Below, piece by piece: positions 51,678 through 59,153 of a DNA stretch of 64,000 nucleotides. Within the stretch, counting starts at the first letter, position 1; each line of letters starts with the position of its first letter. The stretch is from Streptomyces sp. ICC1. GTDB taxonomy: Bacteria; Actinomycetota; Actinomycetes; Streptomycetales; Streptomycetaceae. The stretch is from assembly GCF_003287935.1 (NCBI RefSeq), contig NZ_CP030287.1, positions 1,178,001 through 1,242,000 on the forward strand, in the 5' to 3' direction. The notes under the pieces are model-generated. The model ran no database searches and was not told where the DNA came from. It saw nothing but the letters and a program-made list of their open reading frames with translations. The translations under genes and the position numbers were made by a program.

Positions 51678-52913
51678 ATGGCCCAGACCAAGACCACCCC
51701 AGACACCACGCCCCGCACACCGGAGACCGGCCGACGACCGTCGGCCGGTGCCGTACTGGCCCGAGCGCTGCGCGGCAACCTGCGCCAGTACGGGATGCTG
51801 CTCGCGCTGGCGCTGATCGTGCTGTTGTTCCAGTTCTGGACGGGCGGCATCCTGCTCCAGCCGCTCAACATCACCAATCTGATCCAGCAGAACGGCTACA
51901 TCCTCATCCTGGCCATCGGCATGATGATCGTGATCATCGCCGGGCACATCGACCTGTCGGTCGGGTCGCTCGCCGCCTTCGTCGGGGCGGCCGCGGCGGT
52001 GATGATGGTCAAACACCACGCGCCGTGGCCCGTGGCGCTGGTGGCCGCGCTGCTGATCGGGGCTCTCGCCGGAGCCTGGCAAGGGTTCTGGATCGCCTAT
52101 CTCGGGATCCCCTCGTTCATCGTCACGCTGGCCGGCATGCTGCTGTTCCGCGGTGGGACCCAGATCCTCCTTCAGGGCCAGTCGGTGGCGCCGTTCCCCA
52201 AGGGCTTCCAGAACATCAGCAGCGGCTTCCTCCCCGTGGTCGGCCCCCACACCAACTACCACAACCTCACCCTGCTACTGGGCTTCGTGGTGCTGGCCGT
52301 CGCGATCCTGCAGGAGGTGCGCGGACGGCGGCGGGCCGCCTCGTACGGGCTGGAACCGCTCCCGGCCGGTCTGTTCCTGGTGAAGCTCGGCGCGATCACC
52401 GCGGCCGTGGTGGCCTTCACGCTGCTGCTGGCCAGCTACCACGGGGTGCCGATCGTTCTGCTGATCCTCGGCGTCCTGCTGGTCGGCTTCGGATACGTGA
52501 TGCGCAACTCGATCCTCGGCCGGCACACCTACGCCATCGGCGGAAACGAGGCGGCGGCGAGGCTGTCCGGGGTGAAGAGCAAGCGGGTCGTCTTCCTGGC
52601 CTTCGTGAACATGGGCGTCCTCGCGGCCCTGGCCGGGATGGTCTTCGCCGCGCGGCTCAACGCAGGTACGCCGCAGGCCGGCATCAACTTCGAGCTGGAG
52701 GCGATCGCCGCCGCCTTCATCGGCGGCGCCTCCGCGAGCGGCGGTGTGGGAACCGTCATCGGCGCGCTCACCGGCGGTCTGGTGCTGGGCGTACTGAACA
52801 ACGGCATGTCGCTGGTCGGCGTGGGCACGGACTACCAGCAGGTGATCAAGGGCCTGGTACTGCTCGCGGCCGTCGGCTTCGACGTCTACAACAAGCGCAA
52901 GGCCGGAGGCTGA
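51678..52913 (+). CDS. mmsB: CUT2 sugar ABC permease, MmsB/XylH-like
   Basis: A 411-residue membrane permease with about ten helices. Motifs: AGHIDLSVGSLAAFVG, YLGIPSFIVTLAGMLLFRGG, GGNEAAARLSGVKSK and FIGGASASGGVGTVIGAL. The longer central loop (RGRRRAASYGLEPLP) is typical of the MmsB/XylH branch and distinguishes it from the YtfT/YjfF pair. It starts 3 bases after the ATPase stop. It is a single permease, so the channel is a homodimer. An inverted repeat (52946-52955 with 52981-52990) downstream may end transcription. Confidence 0.92.
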   Translation: MAQTKTTPDTTPRTPETGRRPSAGAVLARALRGNLRQYGMLLALALIVLLFQFWTGGILLQPLNITNLIQQNGYILILAIGMMIVIIAGHIDLSVGSLAAFVGAAAAVMMVKHHAPWPVALVAALLIGALAGAWQGFWIAYLGIPSFIVTLAGMLLFRGGTQILLQGQSVAPFPKGFQNISSGFLPVVGPHTNYHNLTLLLGFVVLAVAILQEVRGRRRAASYGLEPLPAGLFLVKLGAITAAVVAFTLLLASYHGVPIVLLILGVLLVGFGYVMRNSILGRHTYAIGGNEAAARLSGVKSKRVVFLAFVNMGVLAALAGMVFAARLNAGTPQAGINFELEAIAAAFIGGASASGGVGTVIGALTGGLVLGVLNNGMSLVGVGTDYQQVIKGLVLLAAVGFDVYNKRKAGG

Positions 52914-52968
52914 CCCTGCCCCTCCTCGGCTCGGCGCCGCCGCCCGCAGGAGGAGGGACCACTCGCCT

Positions 52969-53313
52969 ACCGGGAGCCCGCCTCCTGCGGCTCCGCTCGC
53001 GCGTCGACGATCCGCTCGAAGAAGAACTCGTGCTTGAGGAAGGAGACGTCGTACTCATGACCCGGGTACGGCGGGATCAGCTGAGCGGCTGGATCAGCCG
53101 CCAGCCCGCCCGGAGCGCCGCCACCCCCGACTCGTACGGCGGCTCGTCGCCGTCGCCCGTGGTCGGCGAGGTGCGGCCCGTGCCGTCGTACCGCGACCAG
53201 CCCACGACATGGGAGTCCGGCGCCGAGGTGGCCAAGTAGAGGACCAGCACCTGCTGCCGCAGCACCGGCGCGGCGCCTTGCGCCCGCTCGGGGAGAATCG
53301 CTCCGGTCGTCAT
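52969..53313 (-). pseudogene. Frameshifted small conserved-type gene
   Basis: From ATG 53313 the frame reads MTTGAILPERAQG, VLYLATSAPDSHVVGWSRYD and AALRAGWRLIQ, then hits a TGA at 53077-53079. In the next frame the protein continues QLIPPYPGHEYDVSFLKHEF and FFERIVDARAEP to a TAG at 52969. The two parts join smoothly near 53080, so one or two bases seem to have been lost (or the read is wrong). The restored product would be about 115 residues. I recall similar small proteins in other Streptomyces but know no function. Confidence 0.7.
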
Positions 53314-53493
53314 GCCTGTGCCGTCCAGCCCATTTCCCGGACTCCCTCGCTCAGTGAGCGGACCGATACGGGACACCGCTGCCCGACCGCCCTGAACGAC
53401 CCGCCGCGCGCCCGCTTCCTACCGTCGGCAACCTTTTCGCGTCCTGCGGCGACCAGGCAGTGCACCTCGACTCGGATCTTCGAACGGACGGAC

Positions 53494-54444
53494 ATGCAGA
53501 CTGCACGGCAGGCCGCGCGGCAGCGCAGGCGTAGACACAGGCTGATGCTGGGGACGGCAGTGATACTGACCGTCGCGGGCGTCCTCATCTGCCTGGTGAC
53601 GGCCATGCTCCCCGGCCCCAAGGCCGGGGCCGGGGCGCCGGCCGACATGGCCGCCCCCGCCGCCACCCTGGCGGGAACCACGCCCTCGGCCCCGACGAGC
53701 CCCACGCCCCCGGCGGATAGCTCGCATGCCGCGGCGACCCCGAGCACGGCCGTCGCAGCGACCACCGCGGCGACGCCACCGCCTTCGGCTAAGGAGGCCC
53801 CACCGGCGGCGTCCACCCCGGCACCGTCGGCGGGACGCATCCAGCCCGAGACCACCTACAAGGCCGTCGCCACCGCCTACGCCGCCGCCGACGGCAACGG
53901 CGCCTGCCTGTTCGGCCCGAGCGACGACCTCATGATCGCGGCGATGAACACCACCGACTACGAGTCGTCCAGGGCCTGTGGCGCGTACGTGCGCGTCCGC
54001 GCCGCGAACGGCGCCTCGATCACGGTCCGGATCACCAACGAATGCCCGCTCCCCTGCGCGCCCGGACAACTGGACCTCAGCGAACAGGCCTTCGCGAAAC
54101 TGGCCGAGCTCAAGGTCGGCCGCATCCCGATCACCTGGAGCCTGGTGAGCCCCCGCACGTCCGACACCCTCTCCCTCCGGTACAAGACCGGGTCCAGCGC
54201 CCACTGGTGCGGCATCCAGGTGATCGACCACCGGAATCCGGTCGCACGGCTGGAGGTACGCACCGGCAAGGGCTGGCGGAAGCTGCCCCGTACCGACTAC
54301 AACTACTTCCTCTCCGCCGACGGCGGTGGGTGCGGCGGCGCGATGAGGATCACCGACATCTACGGAGAGCAGTTGACGGTCGACGGGACCGCGCTGCTGC
54401 CGAACGTCGCACAACCGACCAGGGTCCAGTTCGCCGCGCACTGA
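53494..54444 (+). CDS. Bacterial expansin with CBM63-like second domain
   Basis: A 316-residue exported or membrane-anchored protein that would loosen cellulose networks without hydrolysis. An Arg-rich N-terminus and a hydrophobic segment (LMLGTAVILTVAGVLICLVT) are followed by a long Ala/Pro/Thr linker (about 50-125). Domain D1 (about 130-225) is a double-psi barrel: TAYAAADGNGACLFG, MIAAMNTTDYESSRACG, ITNECPLPC and the key Asp in GQLDLSEQAFAKLA. Domain D2 (about 230-312) is CBM63-like, with HWCGIQVIDHRNPVARLEV and DYNYFLSADGGGCGG. ATG 53494 has a weak ribosome binding site. It sits beside a sigma factor and a GH74 xyloglucanase. Confidence 0.85.
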   Translation: MQTARQAARQRRRRHRLMLGTAVILTVAGVLICLVTAMLPGPKAGAGAPADMAAPAATLAGTTPSAPTSPTPPADSSHAAATPSTAVAATTAATPPPSAKEAPPAASTPAPSAGRIQPETTYKAVATAYAAADGNGACLFGPSDDLMIAAMNTTDYESSRACGAYVRVRAANGASITVRITNECPLPCAPGQLDLSEQAFAKLAELKVGRIPITWSLVSPRTSDTLSLRYKTGSSAHWCGIQVIDHRNPVARLEVRTGKGWRKLPRTDYNYFLSADGGGCGGAMRITDIYGEQLTVDGTALLPNVAQPTRVQFAAH

Positions 54445-54467
54445 GACTCACCGCGGCGGGGGGCGGA

Positions 54468-54498
54468 GCCGGGGCACGCCGCATCGGCGCGCCCCGGC
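54468..54498 (+). terminator. Expansin terminator
   Basis: GCCGGGGC...GCCCCGGC, a 14-bp stem with one mismatch and a CAT loop, 24 bases after the expansin stop. Confidence 0.7.
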
Positions 54499-54527
54499 CA
54501 ACCGGGCACTGGTACGCTGCCGCCCGG

Positions 54528-54543
54528 ATGTTAGCGCACACAT
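54528..54543. promoter_or_regulatory. Variant lac-like site ahead of the sigma factor gene
   Basis: ATGTTAGCGCACACAT, 26 bases before the sigma start. It matches the araB operator TTGTTAGCGCTCACAC at 13 of 16 positions and is itself a near-palindrome. It may link the sigma gene to the arabinose repressor. Confidence 0.4.
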
Positions 54544-54568
54544 TTTGCGGAGGGGACGACCACCGGAC

Positions 54569-55102
54569 ATGGTCCTCGATGACGCGTCCGCGGAGTTCCA
54601 CGACTTCTTCGAACGCCACTACGCCGAACTCGCCCGGTTCGCCCGTCTCCTGACGGGCGAGGCGGACGGCGCCGACGATCTGGCCGCGGACGCCCTGCTC
54701 GCGCTGTGGCAGCGCTGGGACCGGCTGCGCCAGGCCGAGTACCCGCTCGCCTACGCCCGTGGCGTGGTCGCCAACCTGGCACGGTCGCGGATCCGCAGCA
54801 CGGTGCGCGAGCGCCGCCGGATCGCCCTGTTCTGGTCCCGCGGTGCGGAGCCGTTGCACGGTCCGGACGTGGCCGGCGTGGTGGACGTGCGGACCGCTCT
54901 CGCCCGGTTGCCGTTCCGGAAGCGGTCGTGCGTGGTCCTGCGGCATGCCTTCGACCTGTCCGAGAAGGACACCGCTCTGGCGCTCGGAATATCGGTCGGT
55001 ACGGTGAAGAGCCAGACCTCGAAGGGAATGGCCGAGCTGGAACGGATGCTGGGCAGCACAGGAGCAGCCGGGGAACTGTTGGCGGGGAGGAGGAGCCGTT
55101 GA
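54569..55102 (+). CDS. SigE-family ECF-like RNA polymerase sigma factor
   Basis: A 177-residue sigma factor. Region 2: FFERHYAELARFARLLTGEA, DLAADALLALWQRWDRLRQ and AYARGVVANLARSRIR. Region 4: ALARLPFRKRSCVVLRHAFD, KDTALALGISVGTVKSQTSK. ATG 54569 has GGAGGGG some 14 bases upstream, a long gap. The stop overlaps the TTG start of the next gene by 4 bases, the usual coupling of a sigma factor and its anti-sigma. The gene lies between an expansin and a GH74 xyloglucanase, with a variant lac-like operator before it. The regulon is unknown; local glycan-active genes are the obvious candidates (inference). Confidence 0.85.
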   Translation: MVLDDASAEFHDFFERHYAELARFARLLTGEADGADDLAADALLALWQRWDRLRQAEYPLAYARGVVANLARSRIRSTVRERRRIALFWSRGAEPLHGPDVAGVVDVRTALARLPFRKRSCVVLRHAFDLSEKDTALALGISVGTVKSQTSKGMAELERMLGSTGAAGELLAGRRSR

Positions 55103-55899
55103 ACGAGGAACTCACCAGGCGGCTGCGCGCGGCCGCCGAGGCCCACCAGCCCGACCGTGCCCGGATCCTGGCACGCGTGGAACGCGGCATGTCCGGTGCC
55201 CCCGTCCGCCACCGCGAGTCTTCGGGCGCGAGGCCCTGGCCCAGGATCGCACTCGCTTCCCTGGCCGCGGCCGGCACTCTGGCGGTCGGCGGCTTCGCCG
55301 TCGCCGCCATCGTCCAGTCGCCGCCGGCCCGGCCGGATGTCTCGGCCACCCCCGCCGCGCCCTCCGTGCCGTCCGGGACTCCCCGGCCGACACCATCGGC
55401 GCCCGCCACCGGCCGCCCGACCACGCCGGACCGTTCGTCCCCGACGGACCCCAGCCCTTCGGCGTCAGGCGCCGCGGGCTCTGCCCGGCCTGGCAGCGCA
55501 CACGTCCAGGACGGGCCTCTGTCGTCGGCCGGCTCCTTGGGCGCGAACAGCAACAGCTTCTGGGCGCAGAGCAACATCACCCTCAAGTCCACCCAGCCGC
55601 TCACCGCACTCACCGTGGAACTGCGCATCACGCAGACCGGCGCAGTGCAGAGCACCGGCAGCTGGCGGACGCTGCCCGCCGAGGATTTCACCGTCACCGT
55701 GCAGAACGAGGGCGGAGCAGTGGTCTACCGCTGGATCCTCAAGCCGGGCCGCACGGTACCGGCCGGACAGCATGTCTTCGCCGGCCAGTACAACCACGCC
55801 GCCGGCGCACGCGAGGTCGAGCACGACGGCTACCGCGTCGACGCCGGCGGTCCCCGCGGCGCCCTCTCGGTCTGGGGCGGCTTCACCCCGGCACGATGA
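55099..55899 (+). CDS. Single-pass membrane protein, candidate anti-sigma with an extracellular sensor domain
   Basis: A 266-residue protein. Residues 1-50 are a charged cytoplasmic segment (NEELTRRLRAAAEAHQPDRA). Residues about 51-75 are one membrane helix (LASLAAAGTLAVGGFAVAAI). About 75-135 form a Pro/Ser/Thr-rich spacer. The last 130 residues form a predicted extracytoplasmic beta-rich domain (SFWAQSNITLKSTQPLTALT, VELRITQTGAVQSTGSWRTL, HVFAGQYNHAAG, SVWGGF). The C-terminal domain recalls carbohydrate-binding folds, but I cannot name a family. The start is TTG 55099 behind GGGGAGGAGGAG, overlapping the sigma stop. No anti-sigma zinc motif is present. The layout resembles Clostridium RsgI proteins, which sense polysaccharides and hold SigI, but homology is not claimed. 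Confidence 0.7.
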   Translation: MNEELTRRLRAAAEAHQPDRARILARVERGMSGAPVRHRESSGARPWPRIALASLAAAGTLAVGGFAVAAIVQSPPARPDVSATPAAPSVPSGTPRPTPSAPATGRPTTPDRSSPTDPSPSASGAAGSARPGSAHVQDGPLSSAGSLGANSNSFWAQSNITLKSTQPLTALTVELRITQTGAVQSTGSWRTLPAEDFTVTVQNEGGAVVYRWILKPGRTVPAGQHVFAGQYNHAAGAREVEHDGYRVDAGGPRGALSVWGGFTPAR

Positions 55900-55913
55900 G
55901 GCCGTGCCGCTTC

Positions 55914-55963
55914 CCCGGCCCGTGGGTGGCACGGCGCTGAGCGCCGTACGCCCACGGGCCGGG
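55914..55963. terminator. Bidirectional two-tier hairpin terminator
   Basis: CCCGGCCCGTGGG (55914-55926) pairs with CCCACGGGCCGGG (55951-55963), and ACGGCGC/GCGCCGT pairs inside the loop. It separates the convergent membrane-protein and GH74 genes. Confidence 0.82.
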
Positions 55964-55967
55964 AGGA

Positions 55968-58616
55968 TCAGGACAGGTCGCCGTACACCACGCCACGGCC
56001 GTAGCCGCCCAGGTAGACCCGCCCGTACACGTCGGGGTCGCCACTGATGACGCTGATGGCGCTGCCACCGAACTGGTGCTGGTCGTCGTTGATCCGGACC
56101 CAGGCCGAGCCGCCGTCGGTTGAACGGAACAGCCCGGTGACGCCCTTCACCTTCCCGCTGAGGTAGAGCGCCTGGTACCGGGCACCCGGGGCCGGCTTGC
56201 CGAAGCCGACGCCGCTCGCCTGCTCCACGCCGCCGAGCTTGCCGAAGCTCTTCCCCCCGTTGGTGGAGTGCAGGAGTCCATTGCCCCCGCCGGCGATCCA
56301 CAGGTCACCTGCGATGCCCGGAACCGCCTTGAGCTGCCCGCTGCCCAGACCGGTGGCCCGGGCGGTGAAGTTCTTTCCGCCGTCGGTGCTGGCGTACAAG
56401 GTGCCGCCGCTGAGGGCGTAGAAGGTGTTCGCCGCCGAACGGTCGGCCACCACGGCCGTGTTCTCGGGCAGACCGGAGGCCGCCGTCCAGGCCGAGCCGC
56501 GGTTGGTCGAGGAGTACGGAACCTGCCCATCAGGGGCCCACACCACGGCGACGCCGTCCGCCGAGACGGCCACGGAACCGCCGCCCGCGTCGCGCACCGG
56601 CGCCGTGGCGAACGGCGCCCAGTCGGCTCCGCCGTCGGCCGAGTAGGCGCCGTGCTGCTCGCCACCGAGACCGACCCGCACCATGAACCGCGGCTTCGAC
56701 TGGGCGAAGTCGATACCCGTGGTGTTGGTGAACAGCGGCCCGGACAGCGCCTTGGCGGGCACCTTGGTGAGGTCCTCGTGCCGGAAGCCGCTGACATCGC
56801 CGAGCGCACTGATCAGGGGAAGACCAGGGGGCTTGATCAGCCCGAGCGTCGCGGTCTCCTCCAACCCCTTCGCCGGGATGGTCCAGTGCGTCGCCCGCCC
56901 GCTGTCCGCCGCGGTCACGTCGTGGCTACCCCACATCCCCGATCCCGTGCCGTACAGCACGTGCCCGGAATCGAAGGGGTCGATGGCCAGGGCGCCCATC
57001 CAGTGACCGATGCCGGTGCCCACGTACGGCGCTGCGGAGCTGTCCCGGACCGAGGTCGCGCCGAGCGCCTTCCAGGAGGTGCCGCCGTCGGCCGACCGGT
57101 AGATCTCGTCCGAGGGCCACCAGCGGTCCAGCGTGGTGACCATCACCGTGGACGGGCGCTGCGGATCGACCGCCAGGCCGGCGAACCCGTAGCCGCCACT
57201 GGACGGCGAGATGTTCTTCCAGCCCCCGGTGGACGGCGTGTGCTTCCACACCGAACCGGCCGTCACGCCGTTCGGGCCCGGCGCGTTGGTGTACGTCAGG
57301 TACAGCGAGCCGTCGCCGGACAGCACACCGTGCTGCGGCAGCAGCCCCTTCGGCTGGCCGGGCACGGCCTGCCAGGTGCTGCCACCGTCGGTGGAGCGGT
57401 ACAGCGAGGTGGTCTTGTCGGCCACCCCGACGTAGATCGTCCGGCTGCCGGACGGGCCGAAGGTCACGAAGGAGAGGCCGACGCCGCTGCTCGCACCGTT
57501 CTTCACGGGGAAGCTGCCGACCTGGCTCCACGTCACGCCGTAGTCGGTGCTGCGCCAGAGCCCGTTCTTGCGGGTACCCAGGTAGAGCGTGCCGTGATCG
57601 GACGGGTCCACCACCAGCCGCTCGCCCATGGACCGGCCGTCCTCGTTGCCGCCCAGTTTGAACGGCAGATCGGTGCGCTGGAACGTCCTGCCCTGGTCCC
57701 TGGAGCGCAGGATCGCGCCGTTGCCCGCCCAGTCGTTGGTGTAGGTGCCGCTCGCGAGGTACAGGCGGTTCGGGTCGACCGGGTCGGTCGCCAGACTCTC
57801 GATTCCCAGCAGGTTCCAGTCGGCTCCGCCGATCCAGTCGGTCAAGGAGGTCCACCGGGCGGCGGTCGCGTCCCAGCGGTAGGCGCCGCCGATGTCGGTC
57901 CGTGCGTACAGCAGGTCCTTGCGGGCGGGGTTGAAGACCAGCCCGGTGACGAACCCGCCACCGACGATCTGCGCGTTGTGCCAGGTGTACCTGCCCGAGC
58001 CGCCCGCCTTCACCAGCTTCCACCGCTGGTTGGTGCCCCCATGGTCCGCGTACTGGATGAGCGGCACGCCGTCGCCGCTGGAGCCGCCCCACACGTCCAG
58101 CACCATGCCGCTGCTCCGCGAGACGATCTTCACCGCCGCACCGCCGGCCTTCTCGATCTTCCACTGCTGCGCGGCCTCGCCGTGGCCGGACTGCTGCTCG
58201 ATGGCGGCCGCCGACTGTATGGAGGCACCCCGCACACCGAGGACCTTCTTGCTGCTGCGGTTCTCCAGCTCGTAGTAGCCGTCCCCCGTCGGCCTCAGCC
58301 GCCAGTGCTGACTCGCGGCACCGGCCACGCGGCTCTGCTGCCGTGTCCAGGCGCCGTCCGACGTGTCCGCGCCGGGCACGTCCAGCACCTTGTCGCTGCG
58401 CACGGACACCACCTCGTAATAGGCGTCGGAATCCAACGTCGCGGCCTTCGAGTCGGCCTGCACGAACAGCAGGTAGGGGCCGAGCACACCGGGCACGCCC
58501 AGCGCCAGACCCATCGTCGTCCAGCGCCGGCGGTGGCGTCCACGCGTACGTCGCGCGCCACCGGCCGCGCGCGTGCGCCGACCGCGACCGTGCGCGGTGG
58601 GATCCGTCTCGTTCAT
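55968..58616 (-). CDS. GH74 xyloglucanase with an N-terminal ricin-type lectin domain
   Basis: An 882-residue exported or membrane-tethered enzyme cutting xyloglucan. An Arg-rich N-terminus (RGRHRRRWTTMG) and a hydrophobic segment (LALGVPGVLGPYLLFVQA) precede a ricin-B trefoil (about 55-210; ASQHWRLRPT, AAQQWKIEK, TNQRWKLVK). The two seven-bladed propellers of GH74 follow, with the catalytic-type Asp residues in ARTDIGGAYRW and GHWMGALAIDPFDSG, and repeated RSTDGG and STNRG propeller motifs. Most actinobacterial GH74 enzymes carry a C-terminal CBM2, so an N-terminal trefoil is unusual. ATG 58616 has GAGGAG upstream. It is convergent with the sigma/membrane-protein pair. Confidence 0.9.
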   Translation of the reverse strand: MNETDPTAHGRGRRTRAAGGARRTRGRHRRRWTTMGLALGVPGVLGPYLLFVQADSKAATLDSDAYYEVVSVRSDKVLDVPGADTSDGAWTRQQSRVAGAASQHWRLRPTGDGYYELENRSSKKVLGVRGASIQSAAAIEQQSGHGEAAQQWKIEKAGGAAVKIVSRSSGMVLDVWGGSSGDGVPLIQYADHGGTNQRWKLVKAGGSGRYTWHNAQIVGGGFVTGLVFNPARKDLLYARTDIGGAYRWDATAARWTSLTDWIGGADWNLLGIESLATDPVDPNRLYLASGTYTNDWAGNGAILRSRDQGRTFQRTDLPFKLGGNEDGRSMGERLVVDPSDHGTLYLGTRKNGLWRSTDYGVTWSQVGSFPVKNGASSGVGLSFVTFGPSGSRTIYVGVADKTTSLYRSTDGGSTWQAVPGQPKGLLPQHGVLSGDGSLYLTYTNAPGPNGVTAGSVWKHTPSTGGWKNISPSSGGYGFAGLAVDPQRPSTVMVTTLDRWWPSDEIYRSADGGTSWKALGATSVRDSSAAPYVGTGIGHWMGALAIDPFDSGHVLYGTGSGMWGSHDVTAADSGRATHWTIPAKGLEETATLGLIKPPGLPLISALGDVSGFRHEDLTKVPAKALSGPLFTNTTGIDFAQSKPRFMVRVGLGGEQHGAYSADGGADWAPFATAPVRDAGGGSVAVSADGVAVVWAPDGQVPYSSTNRGSAWTAASGLPENTAVVADRSAANTFYALSGGTLYASTDGGKNFTARATGLGSGQLKAVPGIAGDLWIAGGGNGLLHSTNGGKSFGKLGGVEQASGVGFGKPAPGARYQALYLSGKVKGVTGLFRSTDGGSAWVRINDDQHQFGGSAISVISGDPDVYGRVYLGGYGRGVVYGDLS

Positions 58617-58986
58617 GGGGGGCTCCTCGCTCCGAGCCTGCCTCGCACACCGGTTCTGGTCAGCGGTGCGCAGCAGCATGCGGCGGTGTGATCGGACGAT
58701 CCGTGGGTGTGATCGTCTTCGGGTCGCCCGTCAGTCGCCACAGCTCCGCAAAAGGTTGCCGCCCGCCGAACCGACGGCAGGCCAGGGCGATCTTCCGCAG
58801 GGCCGGCAGCAGTGGCGTCGGCCTTCAACACGCATCTCAAAGCGGAACGGGTGGGCAGGACAGGGCAGGGGAAGGGACCACCGGACGGTGATCATCTGGA
58901 TCACCTGCGGGTTCTTCGGTTCATCGGGCAGCCACGAGCAACCGGCGGACCAAGGTCGCGGGCCAGGTACGGGGCTACCGCCAGAA
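58617..58986. other. Gap upstream of GH74 without a recognised gene
   Basis: About 370 bases that must hold the GH74 promoter. I see no lac-like, CebR-type or CGAAA-N3-TTTCG site in it. The right-hand end may belong to the repeat element that follows. Confidence 0.5.
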
Positions 58987-59153
58987 GCCGGGTCGCGGTG
59001 TTCGGTGCGGTGCCTCTCCCCCAGCTACCGCCGGGAGGGGCCCCCGGGCGGAGGGCCGCCGCTTGTACTGGACGTACTTCGGTGGTCCGACAACGCGGCG
59101 AGGTGCCGTGCCGGGCGCCGCGACCCGGTGAACCTTTCCGGTCACGGCACTAG
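58987..59153. repeat. Second copy of the CTAG MITE-like element, inverted
   Basis: Read on the minus strand from 59153 it starts CTAGTGCCGTGACCGGAAAG and follows the element at 14263 through its core (including TCGCCGCGTTGTCGGACCA-like sequence), with an extra GC-rich insert of about 30 bases. The far terminal repeat was not found. The CTAG contains the stop codon of the PP2C gene. Confidence 0.68.
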
